A DNA stretch of 64,000 nucleotides, from the NCBI GenBank assembly GCA_038363925.1, contig JAQQWL010000011.1, positions 4,960,001-5,024,000 on the forward strand, given 5' to 3'. Source of the stretch: Apiospora phragmitis (taxonomy: Eukaryota > Ascomycota > Sordariomycetes > Amphisphaeriales > Apiosporaceae). Each line of letters starts with the position of its first letter. Positions within the stretch are counted from its first letter, which is position 1. Position numbers and translations under genes: made by a program. Below, one piece after another: positions 24,508 through 36,000 of the stretch. The notes beneath the pieces are model-generated. The model had not been told where the DNA came from. It made no database searches and saw only the letters and a list, made by a program, of their open reading frames with translations.

Positions 24508-24988
24508 GATGGTTTCAGGTCTTGAGAGTGAGCTGGTTGGTCGAGGGGGTGTTTTCTGATGCTGTCTTGGCTCGGGAAGTGTTGCTTCAGAGGCAGAAGG
24601 GAAGCAGGTGGGAAGGGTTTTTGGCAAGTATGTCCTGTCAGAAAGAAAGGTGTGTTGTGTTGTTGGGTGAGAGTTCCGAAGGTAAGGTGTAGGAGTGTGC
24701 TTTGCTACCAGACTGCTGCTGCAGAGTAACAAGTGCAATAAATACGGAATATATGAAAAATACCCAGTAACTAGGTGAAGTCAGTGTGATGCAGATTGTG
24801 AATACATGAAGTATCGTGAGTGGTGGGTGCTCTTCATCCCAACCCTCCAGCTGACACAGCGACCACCTAGGTCAATAAGTAGACCAAACCACAGGTTCCA
24901 TGCCACCCTTCTTGCTTCACCTCGCTATCACCCCATCACCCTGTCCCTCCCCACGCCTCCTCCCCACGCGGCTGAGCCCATATTGATC
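24508..24988. other. Intergenic between the two CVNH genes
   Basis: About 480 bases that should hold the promoter of CVNH gene 1 and the 3' end of CVNH gene 2. It is C/T- and A-rich with no protein-like frame. Confidence 0.45.
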
Positions 24989-25803
24989 TCACGCATCGCA
25001 CTCGGTGCTGCTGTATCCAAAACATGTAAGATTGCCAAACGAGTTGGCAATGTAGTCATCTTCTCCTCGACAAACAGTTAGTACACCACTTCGCACTCGC
25101 TACTGGGAGGTGCTGACCTAGGTATGACAATGAGTCCGTCCAAGCGATGTTCCCGCTGCTGTCGACATGGGGGCATGCGCATCGTAGACTCGGGTCGCCG
25201 CCCTGTGAGCTGAAGTCGCAACCTGTTCCTGTACAGTTTCCCTTCTCAAGGAAGTTTCCACTACCCAACCAGCCAGCCATGTTCAGTACTCGACCGCCGT
25301 CATGGTGTGGGCAAGAGGTCGACTCACTCTTTTTCTGAGACCAATTTGCCTTGGTCATTGCCCAGACACCTGTGAACCGTCAGCCAAGAGGTACTGGCGT
25401 CTCAGATCCTCATGCCATGTTGTTTCCACGTGGTCCATCTCTCACTCGTTGAGGTCCAGCAGAGAGCAGCGAGCAGCTCCTCCGACATTGCCGGTGTCGC
25501 AGTCGGCCTAGTCCATCATCTCACCGATTAGCCGGTGAGTACGGTAAGCAATATGGCCGGCCTCCGATCTGACTGAGGGACTATGTACCTGTGCTGCATT
25601 GGATGGCACTGTGGCAAAGAAGGGGGCATTATAATATACTCTATTCGGGGGAAGCGAAACAAGTGAGTACAGACCTGGACGTAGAGAATGTTCCGTAGTT
25701 CGAGATCTTTGTCGTTGAGGCTGACATTGTTGCATGTGAGGCTAAAGTTCCCCCCATTGGCAACTGTCACGAGAGATACCGCGAGAACCATTACCGGCCA
25801 CAT
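24989..25803 (-). CDS. Secreted cyanovirin-N homology (CVNH) protein 2
   Basis: A second CVNH-type secreted protein, 150 residues, diverged from its neighbour. Proposed exons are 25803-25675, 25507-25446, 25369-25328, 25260-25118 and 25065-24989, totalling 453 bases in phase. A signal peptide (MWPVMVLAVSLVTVANG) precedes repeat 1: GNFSLTCNNVSLND, then CSLLDLNECLGNDQGKLV across an intron. Repeat 2 has GNFLEKGNC, LRCACPHVDSSGNIAW and DDYIANSFGNLTC, the canonical CVNH ending. The first intron (167 bases) is the least certain junction. The last acceptor could also be three bases further on, removing one residue. The intron just before the second GNF is phase 2 in both CVNH genes, which supports common descent. 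Glycan binding is inferred from the family. Confidence 0.78.
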
Positions 25804-26247
25804 GCTGGCATGGAAGTATAGGCGTGTGTAATCCGTATGTCGGGTTAAGTGAGTCGTCTCAGAAGATGGAATCCAACGATCATGTACGGGTTATATTCCA
25901 ACAGAGTGAGCGAGCTTGCTTGCCTGCTCCTCTCCTACACCTTTGTCGCCACGTATCTCACATCGCATCATGCCACGGGTACAGCTCGAGTAAGGTTACG
26001 AACCTTAACCCGCATTCGCTTCGCATGCCGTTTTCGAAGACAGCGGCAATCCAATCTAGACCCGTCTACGTGTGTTGCACTCACCAAAGTGATGCAACAC
26101 AAGACAACCAGGTTCGGCAGACCGATGTTTGCCCATGTCACACAGGGGCAAGCCCATTCAAGACACCAACAGCAGTCATAATCCATTCGGTTGGGCATGC
26201 AATATATACAAATTACTTGGAGAGATATACGTGTCTCTGGTGCAAGA
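25804..26247. other. Intergenic between CVNH 2 and the GT17 gene
   Basis: About 440 bases. It must include the CVNH 2 promoter and the GT17 3' UTR. I see no coding segment or repeat in it. Confidence 0.45.
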
Positions 26248-27349
26248 TTAGGGGTAATCCGTGAATCCCGCGCTTGGTCCGTCTCGATCCATCAAGTATC
26301 TGAACCTCTCCTTCTGGTCGAGCAGAATCTTGGGCACGTCCTGGTTGTCGTCGATCCGGCCGTATTCCTGCCCTGGCCGCTCCCATATATCCTCGCCTTC
26401 CCGGACGTGCTCTGCGATCCATTCCCGGTTGCGGTAGAATTCGTGGTTCATCCACTGGTGGGAGAAGGAGGACATCTTGGTGAGCAATTCCTCGAGGGAG
26501 GAAAAGCAAGAGGAGCAGTGCCAGCCCGCGTCCCACAGGTCGGCCGTCTCCAGTTTGACCAGAGGCGGGAGGTTCCCGTCGCCATTCCGGAGGTTCACGG
26601 GTAAGATGGTGCGCCAGCCTTGGTAGTACGTCGCTTGAGGGTGCGACCATTGTATACCCTTGTGCATGAACTGGAAGCTGTAGTAGTAGAAATGGCTCCG
26701 GAGGTTCAACCTGCGGGGGTAATTGCAGGATTTGAGGAGGACGAGGTGTCTCAGGGCGGATGATTTCATCCACGTCGGCCACGACAATGGCATCGCCTTC
26801 CTCGGGGGCTTGCGGGCCCTGGAGCCGGGGCAGGACCTGCTCGTACATGGCATTGCGTTGAAGGTCCTCCCAAGCCCAGGCGGGGTTCGGCCGATCCGAG
26901 TGGAAGCCTTCGGGGATATCCAGGGTGTGATAGATGATCTTGTCCTTGTAGGCGGCGAATTTGTCCAGGTTGTCCTTGATGACAAGAGGCTTGTCGTGGT
27001 TGGTGAAGGTCTTTGGCGACTCGACGACAACAAAGTAGTCGACAAAGTCATAGGTAGTATTCAGGCGAATCTCCAGCCAGTCGAGTTCGGTGTTTGCCAT
27101 CAGGAGATCGTAGACCTTTCTCGGGCGCGCAGGCGAGCCCTGCGGCCTGAACGGGGACCATCCATGCCGCTTACAGAGCCCATCTATTTCCCCGGCATGG
27201 GGATAAGGGTGGAAGCGAGAGACGCGGTGGACCGTCCGGTCTCGCCAGTTCGGATTGAGCCAAGTCAACAGAAGGAGACTGAAGATCAGGCCGGCCGCCA
27301 GTTTCGGGGCTGAGCGCCTGTCTAAGCCTAAACACCTCGGGGCGCGCAT
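26248..27349 (-). CDS. Glycosyltransferase family 17 (beta-1,4-mannosyl-glycoprotein GlcNAc-transferase type), one frame break
   Basis: A Golgi-type type II membrane protein: a short cytosolic N-terminus, a signal anchor (KLAAGLIFSLLLLTWLNPNW), then a GT17 domain. Family motifs are YDLLMANTELDWLEIRL, VDYFVVVESPKTFT, DAIVVADVDEIIRPE with the metal-binding DVD-type motif, and WDAGWHCSSCFSSLEELL. Mammalian GT17 (MGAT3) adds bisecting GlcNAc to N-glycans; fungal members are poorly studied, so the acceptor is unknown. There is one exon. One extra base near 26745-26746 breaks the frame right after DEIIRPE; without it the gene has exactly 367 codons including stop, start at 27349. An ATG at 27394 is also in frame but is less likely. 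It shares strand and neighbourhood with two CVNH genes. Confidence 0.87.
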
Positions 27350-28358
27350 GATGGGATGACAGTTACAGTGGGTGCTGCGGCATTGCGAGACCAACGACGT
27401 CGCAAAGTTGGGGAGACGAGCACGAGCACCGTCTGGTGTAGTAGGTGTAGCCGCCAGCTAACTCGATCCAGGCTAAGGTTAGACGAGGGCACTAGAAGGG
27501 TTAGGTAGCGACCGTGAGGATGGGAACAAAAAGGAAAGAATAGGCCTTGGTAGGGAAGAATAGGTAGAAACAAGCCAGGTTTCTAGGAAATCACTAAGAT
27601 TCGAATTCATTCCCCATGACACTCTTTTTATATTAAACTTATACCATGCTTTAAATCAAACTGTAGGTAGATGATACTGCCCTGCTATTAAGTTCAAGCA
27701 AGCAAGCAAGTATAGGCGGTACAGGCCCCTGGGTTCAAATTTACTGCCAATGTCACTCTGTACCTTGTCGGAGCTAGCGTCGATTTGGTTTCTCCAGGCT
27801 CCAGGGGTCCCGAAGGAATGGCCTATTTCTGGTAATCTACAAGTACCACCAACCAACACCCAACCGATAACCGGATGCCACCTACCTCCTACTTAGGTAT
27901 CTAACCTATTCCCCTTGAACTTCCACTGTCTTAGAAGCCTCTCAGGAATAATCGCTGGATATAGGTAAGGAATCGTCACATTCTCAGCGACAGAGAACAG
28001 TTATTGTAGCTCAGGTTCGAGTCAAGATGAGCGCTGTCGTGCACGTCAAGCATGCCGGTCGCCGTAGCCCGGCTTTCTGCTCTCCAACCTTAACCTTACA
28101 GCCACTAAAACCAATAAGGTTATTGTTACCATGTCGAGCCCAGTCGACGCTTTCGTCGCATCGTGGCCACCAGTCACAGCTGTGGAGCGGCGCAACCCGC
28201 CGTGCCCTGTCGTCTAGGCCGGAGCAACACCGGCCTCGGCTGCCGCATAGTCGTTCCCGCACCAAACAGCTTCTCCATTAATACATCCGCCCACCACCAC
28301 CACCCCGTCTCGGCGCCATTCTACTGCTCCCGCCTCGTCATCTTCACACTCACTCCCA
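27350..28358. promoter_or_regulatory. Divergent promoter region, GT17 / threonine aldolase
   Basis: One kilobase between two start codons pointing away from each other. It includes a C/T-rich stretch just upstream of the aldolase start. I see no coding segment on either strand. Confidence 0.4.
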
Positions 28359-29580
28359 ATGGACCAGGGCAACAGCCAGAACGGTGTTCCGGCCACTTGG
28401 GTCGGGCATGGAGGGGCTGCGGCCTTTGACCTGAGGAGCGACACTCAGACAACACCGACTGTCGCCATGTTGTCGGCCATCTCTGTGACGACCCTGGATG
28501 ACGACGTGTACAACGAGGACAAGACGACTATAGACCTCGAGGCTCATGTCGCGGCACTGGCGGGCAAAGAAGCCGCCTTGTTCGTGCTATCTGGGACTAT
28601 GGGAAACCAACTAGCTCTCCGTTCCCTACTGGTACAACCGCCGCACAGTGTGCTGTGTGACCACCGCTCTCATATCATACGATACGAGGCTGGAGGGTAT
28701 GTTTCCCATTGATATGTATACTTGTGGACGGACACCTGATACTCAACTCTACCGCAGGGTCGCATCTCTTTCGCAGGCCATGATTGAAGCCGTCGTCCCT
28801 CGCAATGGCATCCACTTGACCCTGGACGACGTCAAAGAACATGCATGCGTAGGCGACAACGTGCACGACTGTCCCACGAGAGTCATCAGTTTGGAAAACA
28901 CCCTCGGAGGCATGGTCATGCCCCTGGAAGAAGTCAGGCGGATTTCAGCGTGGGCCAGGGAGCATGGCATCCGCATGCACTGCGACGGTGCCAGACTCTG
29001 GGAGGTGGTAGCCTCGGGGGCCGGCTCTCTTGCGGAGTTTGCCGAGTGCTTTGACACGGTGAACCTCTGTTTCTCCAAGGGCCTCGGAGCCCCCATCGGA
29101 AGTATCATTGTCGGGCCCAAGGACATCATCCGGCATTCTCGGTGGATGCGTAAATCGATCGGCGGAGGACTGCGGCAGTCGGGCGTCGTCACGGCAGCTG
29201 CCAGAGTTGCCGTTGATGTGACTTTTGGCGCCGGGCCCAACGGCGAAGGAGGATTGCTAAAGGAATCCCACGCCACGGCGAAGCGGGTGGAAAAACTATG
29301 GACTGAGATGGGAGGAAAGATGCTCTACCCAGTGCACACCAACATGCTCTGGCTCGACCTGGAGTCGATGGGCTGCAGCGGCGATCGGTTCACCGAGTTG
29401 GGCGCGCAGCGTGGGCTGAAACTATCTGGCAGCCGCATCATTACGCACTATCAGGTGGGCGAGGAGGCCGTTCAGAAGCTGACCGAGGTTTTCCAGCAAG
29501 TGGCCGCGGAGAGAAATGCACCTCCCACGCTCGGTCCCAAACATGCCAACGACGCGGGAGTCCATGTTTACAAAGCTTAG
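28359..29580 (+). CDS. GLY1: L-threonine (low-specificity) aldolase, PLP-dependent
   Basis: A fold-type I PLP enzyme that cleaves L-threonine or allo-threonine to glycine and acetaldehyde. Two exons (28359-28696 and 28758-29580) give 386 residues, in phase. Motifs: FDLRSDTQTTPTVAML at the N-terminus, VYNEDKTTIDLE, FVLSGTMGNQLALRSL, CDHRSHIIRYEAGG at the splice site, SLENTLGGMVMP, and NLCFSKGLGAPIGS with the Schiff-base lysine. The C-terminal small domain ends with PVHTNMLWLDL and ITHYQVGEEAVQKL. No mitochondrial presequence is evident, so cytosolic is likely. The frame is intact. Confidence 0.94.
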
Positions 29581-30356
29581 AGGTCATGTCGATATTTGGG
29601 TGACGCCAATACGTCATTGGTGCGGAGAGCGGAGGATAGGCACGACAGCAACTTTTATTAGCCTAGTTCTTCTCTCTTCCACGTCCAGGGAGGAAGGGAA
29701 CATTGATGAAGCAATTGGAATAGTCGAAGGCTAGGTAGAAAGCCGCCAGTTCCCCCAGCCTCGCGTTTTCCCTTAGCCCGTTATGTATTTGGCCAGCAAC
29801 AGGGAACATGGATCGGATGCGGGGGATTTTCGCGGGGAAAAACACCACAACAGACGCTGCCGAGCAAGACTAGGCTAACTAACGGTGAACGGCGTCGCAA
29901 ACCTTGTCCAGAGCAATGGGTCCGTAGTCGACCATTGTTCATCCGACGCTCGTATTTGAATGATTGACTGATGTAAGACACATTCGAACCATCCACGCGG
30001 ACCGGGCAGGCCCGTGTCCTCAGCACTCGGCTCACCGATGCAGCCTAGATGCCGACCCAGATGCAGGCGTCTACTACAACTACCTAAGCAGCCCCATGCA
30101 CACTCCCATCGTCACATTACCCCACTAGTGAGCGACTCTGCAGATCCATGACCAAGCTTAGTCGGCCATCCTGCTTGCCACTGCCTCCCTCCCTCCCTTA
30201 CCGTGTCACTGCAGTTGCCATCACCACCATCGCCCGTCTCTGGTACCTACTACATAAACCCCCAGCCTGGAGGCTGACACTTGTACTTTCTCCCCTCCAC
30301 TGCTTTCTCCTACCTATTGAGGCCAACCTACACTTCCGCTTCCTCGTCTTAAGAAT
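29581..30356. promoter_or_regulatory. Intergenic, includes trehalase promoter
   Basis: About 775 bases between the aldolase stop and the trehalase start. CCCTCCCTCCCT-type pyrimidine tracts lie close to the trehalase start (around 30186-30200). No stress-response element can be called with confidence. Confidence 0.35.
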
Positions 30357-32614
30357 ATGCTATGCCGACGACTAGCTTCGGCCGCTGCCATCGTAGCCCT
30401 GGTGCCGGCCTTTGTCTCGGGTCTCTACCAGAATGGTTCGACTATAGCACCATGCAACTCCACCTTGTACTGCCATGGAGAGATCCTCAAAGCCATCCAG
30501 TTGGCCAGTCCGTTTCCTGACTCCAAGACTTTCGTCGACCTGTAAGTCTTTTGCCCTCCAAGAGTCTAAGAGGCAGGAAGGAGTGCCTGTAGACTAACCA
30601 TCAACAACCAGGCCCACTCTTCGGCCCTTGCAAGAGGTCGTGGCCGCTTTCAACAACCTGTCTAAGCCATTGAGCAACAATACCGAGCTCAATGATTTTC
30701 TCTCGGCCTATTTCGGCCAGGCCGGATCCGAGCTGAGGGATGTCCCCCGCGACCAGCTGTCGACGGATGCCGCCTTCCTGGACAAGGTGAACGATCCAGT
30801 CATCAGGGAGTTTACCCAGAAAGTCATCGATATCTGGCCTGACCTGACGAGAGACTACGTTGGTGCCAGCAACTGCCCTGACTGTGTCGACAGCTTCATC
30901 TCCCTGAAGAGGACGTTCGTAGTTGTGAGTGCCCGTCCCGTCGCCCATCATACCAACCGGAGCAGGCTTTCGCCACGTTGGCGACGACTGTCTTCTGAAC
31001 TATGCTAACTTTCTCCAGGCCGGCGGACGTTTCAGGGAGCCGTATTACTGGGACTCCTACTGGATCCTGCAAGGACTGCTACGAACAGGCGGGAACTTCA
31101 CCGAAATATCCAAGTCGGTCTCCTTGTTTTTAAACCCAACTCGAGTCTATACTGATGCATGATTCCATAGGAACGTGATTGAGAACTTTTTGGACCTGGT
31201 TGACCAATTTGGATTCGTGCCCAATGGCGCAAGGATATATTATCTCAACAGGTCGCAACCACCAGTCCTCTCGCAGATGGTAAAATCTTACGTTGAATAC
31301 ACCAACGACACTAGTATCCTGGAGCGCGCAGTGCCCCTGTTGGTGAAAGAGTATGGCTTTTGGACGCAGAACCGCTCAGTTGAAATTCAGGCTGACGGCA
31401 AAACGCTTACGCTGGATCACTATGGCGTGGAGAATACGGAGCCTCAGGCCGAGTCCTACAAAGAAGACTACGTCACCGCTAATAACCACTCGTACTATGC
31501 CGCCTCTGGTATTATTTATCCCGAAACTCAAGCCCTGAATGTCTCAGAAAAGGCCGAGTTATATGCAAACTTGGCGAGTGGCGCGGAGTCTGGCTGGGAC
31601 TACACGACGCGCTGGTTGAAGAACCCACTTGACGCCGCTGACGATGTCTATTTCCCACTGCGGTCACTGAACACGGCCAACGTTGTTCCCGTGGATCTGA
31701 ACTCCATACTCTACGCGAACGAGGTCACCATTGCAGGATACCTCAAGGCGGCCGGGAACGAGACCGGCGCAGACTGGTTCATGAAAACGGCCGAGAAGCG
31801 CTCTGCCGCCATGTACACGCTCATGTGGGACGCCAAGTACAACTCCTACTTCGACTACAACTTAACCTCGAACGCCCAGAACAAGTTCGTCCTCGCCGAC
31901 AAAGACACTACAGCTGCACAGGAGGGAGACGCCCCTGAGGGCTGCCAGGTCTTCTTCAACGTTGGGCAGTTCTACCCTTTCTGGCTCGGTGCGGCTCCCA
32001 GACAGCTGAAGAGCAATCCACTGGCAGTCCGGCTTGCGTTTCAAAGAGTCGCCGACCTTCTCGTCCGAGAAAAGGGGGCGATACCAGCCACGAATATCAT
32101 GACGGGCCAGCAGTGGGACCAGCCCAACGTCTGGCCGCCGTTGATGTATGTGCTGATGCAGGGACTGCTAAACACGCCGGCGACTTTCGGAGAGGACGAC
32201 CCGGACTATCGCGAGACCCAGGATCTGGCATTGGACCTGGCCCAACGGTACCTGGACAGCACCTTCTGTACGTGGCGAGCTACCGGGGGATCCACCTCTA
32301 CGATGCCTCAGCTGCAAGGGCTGGGGCCTTCGAACCAGGGCATCATGTTCGAGAAGTATGGTGACAACTCCACCAACGCCGTCGGCAGCGGCGGCGAATA
32401 CGAGGTGGTCGAGGGCTTCGGATGGACCAATGGTGTGCTGATCTGGGCCGTTGACACGTTCAACATCAAGTTGAAGAGGCCCGACTGTGGCAATATCACC
32501 GCGGCACACACGACGTCGTCCAAGAAGAAGAGAAATGCCGGCCCCAGCGCGCTCGAATTGCATCCTTTCGATGCCAGGTGGACCAAGAAGTTCGGAAGGC
32601 GCTCATTCGAGTGA
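30357..32614 (+). CDS. Secreted/vacuolar trehalase, GH37
   Basis: Hydrolyses alpha,alpha-trehalose to glucose. Four exons (30357-30541, 30612-30924, 31019-31113, 31171-32614) give 678 residues with all phases correct. The signal peptide (LASAAAIVALVPAFVSG) and many N-glycosylation sites point to the secretory pathway, unlike the neutral cytosolic trehalase with its calcium-binding domain. Both GH37 signatures are present: AGGRFREPYYWDSYW, formed across intron 2, and QQWDQPNVWPP. YKEDYVTANNHSYYAA and the Gly-rich GSGGEYEVVEGFGWTNG also fit the family. Intron 3 uses a weak donor (GTCGGT), required to join EISK to NVIENFLDLV. The frame is intact. Confidence 0.94.
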
Positions 32615-33076
32615 CGACCTGGTACCTATAGGGGTGCCTTCTTCAGATTCCTAGAGCGGCTATCAGCCATTCCCAGAATGCCGTTCATGCATTAGATTAT
32701 ATACCAATTAGTACAATAATATGTCATACACTATACTATTTCGCCGACTGGCTGGCTTATGAGGAGCAAATGTAACATGTGCGCCAGAATACGATGGCTA
32801 GCAAGATTTGTTAATTTCTGCCGGATAGCATAGGCACGAAGGAGAGAGCTCCCTGAAACGACGGGAGCTGAAACATATTAGAAGACATTCAACAATCATC
32901 AGAAGCAAACAAATCTTGCACGGAGAGAGTCGTACCCCTTAATGCCGGCTACCACAATCAGGGCATACCTCCGGCTTGTTCCGACCCCAAGCTTGGCTCC
33001 TTCGGACTGAGTACTGGCTCGTCACGTAGTCCGTCTCGTCTTTCTTGTCTTCTTCCTTCGTCTCCTCGTCGTGCTC
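32615..33076. other. Intergenic, convergent 3' ends
   Basis: About 460 bases between the trehalase and ankyrin-protein stops. A/T-rich patches near 32690-32740 may carry polyadenylation signals. No gene is seen. Confidence 0.4.
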
Positions 33077-36000
33077 CTACTCCTCGGAATCTGTCGCGGC
33101 CCGTTTGGTGTAGTAACGCTGCCATGAATAGTTCTCGCCCAAGCGGCGAGCGACATCGTTCGCCTCGTTCAGGCTGACCAGGCGGCGCTTGTCGGGGTGC
33201 CGGGTCATGAAGCCCTGGACTACCTCCCAGACGCGCTCTTTGCGCGAGACCTTGGGCTGGTTTCTATTGACGAGGAATGCTTGCGGTGTCTGGCTTGCCA
33301 GGTTGGTGGCCACGTCATTAGTGTTGTGGAAGTTGAATCTGTGGTGGTTGAAGGCGAAATCTCGCGGTGGCGACATCTTATATCCGATGAAGGCGTCGTA
33401 GGCCATCTCGGCGGGCGTGCGGCCCACCGCGTTCTCGCGATGTAGGCCCTTGGGGCTTTGCTCAAGCATCACGCGCATCTGCTCCGGCAGCTGCAAGAGG
33501 ACGGCGCTGTGCGCAACCGTGCCGCCGGATCCATTCAGAATGTCAAGATCATGACCCCCTGAGTATTGCAGCAGTGTCTTCAAGATAGCGACATTGTCAC
33601 TGCCCTCCTGGGGTTCCGACTGATTGGGGTAGTGAGATTGGTAAGCGTATCTTTGTGAGTAAATCGCAGGGTTCTCGCTCAAAAGCCAGGAGTGCAGAGG
33701 AGTGTTGCCGCCATGAACGAGATGGTTTCGTTGAACGAAAAGATGAGACCGGAGTTCTGGATCTAGAAGGTCAAGGAGCTTCCGCAGCTTGTCCAAAACG
33801 GGCTGGTTCGTCAGCGCCGCATGGATGATGTTGTTGAACTGCTTGTCTTTGACAGACTGGTCTGCACCGGCCTCGATGAGCATCTTGGCAACCTGGTCGC
33901 GGCCGGGGAGGTAGGCTAGAAAATGGGGCGTGTAACCGGCATCGGACTTTGCCTCGAGTGATGATGGGCACACGCGGATGAGATACTTGATGAGTTTGTA
34001 TGTGTCATCTCCTTCAGGAGCCATCACGGCACAGTGTAAGACCATATCGTCTGAGGGCATGTGAGTCAGTGACCTGTAGGCGAAGACAAGACTGGCTACA
34101 TCAACTTACTTTGATTACCAAGCCACTTGATTATAGCTCGATCGAAACCACCTGGTGACTGGCTCAGGTGCTTCAAACGAGGATCGTCCCTTGCCGAGTC
34201 GAAGCTTCCGAACTCAAGATATTGGCGCATGGGGATGTCACTGACGAACCATTCCACCGAGTTCAGAGAGCCCACGAGGGCTGCAGTGAGTATAGGAGGA
34301 ACCTGACTACCCGTGGTCTTCGTCATAACAGAGCGTCCTGCATTGGCCCAATCGGATCTTTTGTATGGTCAGTACACCTGACCTGGTATCTTCTCAAATT
34401 GTGATAGAATCCAGACTTACTGCTTTTTCCCATAGACCTTGAGACCTTGGTAGTAACGTGGCTTGACTTGCATGTTGACGCCACTCTTCTTGACAAGATG
34501 CCTGCCAATACAGTTAGTCGCAGGACGAATGAACGTCACAGATGGCGCGAATATCGATCATAAAAAAATTGTAACTCACTCTAGTGGTATGCCAGCGCCA
34601 GTACGCCCGATGATCCCAGATAGCATGTCAACGCGGCCGAGCTTGATGGCGTTCATGAAGTCGGCTTCGGGAAAGGTGTAGATTCGACTCGTTTCATCAT
34701 CGTTAGGGGAATAAGGTCGCTGCTTAGTGAAGTATATGTCCATGTTGACGAGGCGATTAAACCTGTCCATGTCATTTTTCCTCATGGCAAGATAGAGAAG
34801 GCTTTCTCTGTCGTGATACTCCTCCAGCTTTGTGCCGGTAAAATGGAATGTAGGAGCCGACCAGTGCAGAAAATCAGCAGCGAGGACGTTGCTTTTTACC
34901 TGCATGGAGACCTGCCCTATGTTCTCGATCGTGAAGTCGCCATCGATGATCTCCTTGAAGAGACCTGGCTCCGCAACCTCGCTCTCTTCATCTGACCCTT
35001 CACCACACTCCTCGTTGTCGCCATTGGCCATTTTGTATCGTACTTTGCTCTCATCCGCTGGTGCCCATTGTGCTTGGACAATCCCAAGGATGGCCCTGGC
35101 GACGTCGTAGTGGCCTTTGAGAAACGCCAAAGAGAACGGATTGTTGCCCTCGTCGTCGGCCACAGCCACCTTCAATGGGGACTCCGTCTTGTCTGCATCC
35201 CAGGACGCCAAGGTTAGCGACTTGATCTTGTCCAAGTCACCTCGCCAGGCTGCTTCGAAACTACATCGATGTCAGTGATGCCCATATAATGGAAGTGGGC
35301 AACTCGAAACCCACAGTTGGATGTAAGCCGCTCTTCTCTTTTCAGTGACGTCCGGCGCCCCCTTGAAGGAGAAGCTGTATTCGTATAGCTTTTCGTCCTC
35401 CTCGTTATTGGAACCACGGGCCTCCTGTGGATTCTCAATGTCAGGATGCAATTCTCTAAAAGTCTTAGCGCCTCGAGCCATCAGGACCTCCTCGGTTTGC
35501 TGCAGCTGTGACACAAGATCTGCGATGGCTTCTTTCTTCATCTCAAGACTATCATGGTTGGAGATCTGCCCCATTTCTTTCTCGAAACGGTCCAACTCTT
35601 CCTTGTAGGAGGTAACCCTTTTTTTGGATATCTGCTGAAACAACCATATGTTGGTACGTCCCATCTTGGAATCGCTCAAGGAACTGTGCAGTTCCCCGAG
35701 GACCGTTGGGCGGCTTTCCATACATGTACTTTTTCGAGGATGGATTCCTGTAGCTAATGCTCGAGTATAATCTCAGTGAACGACTTGGAAAGAAGGCAAC
35801 TTTCTCCCCCTCATATGCGCGCAGTGCCTTGAGCGATCCGCGGACAATATCTAGAGGTGTCTGACATGTGCTGTATCCCCTGTACCTGTTGAGCACGACA
35901 CGCTGAGCTTCTTTGGGGAGGACGTTCGGGTCTGCACCCTTCTTGAGCAGCTCTAGGGCAGTGAAGGGTTGAGCAGAGCGGACTGCGACGATGAGTGGCT

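Noticed and set aside
28000..28281. tRNA-like GGTTCGAGTC near 28014
   Set aside because: No matching acceptor stem, anticodon arm or A box around it; it is part of the threonine aldolase upstream region.
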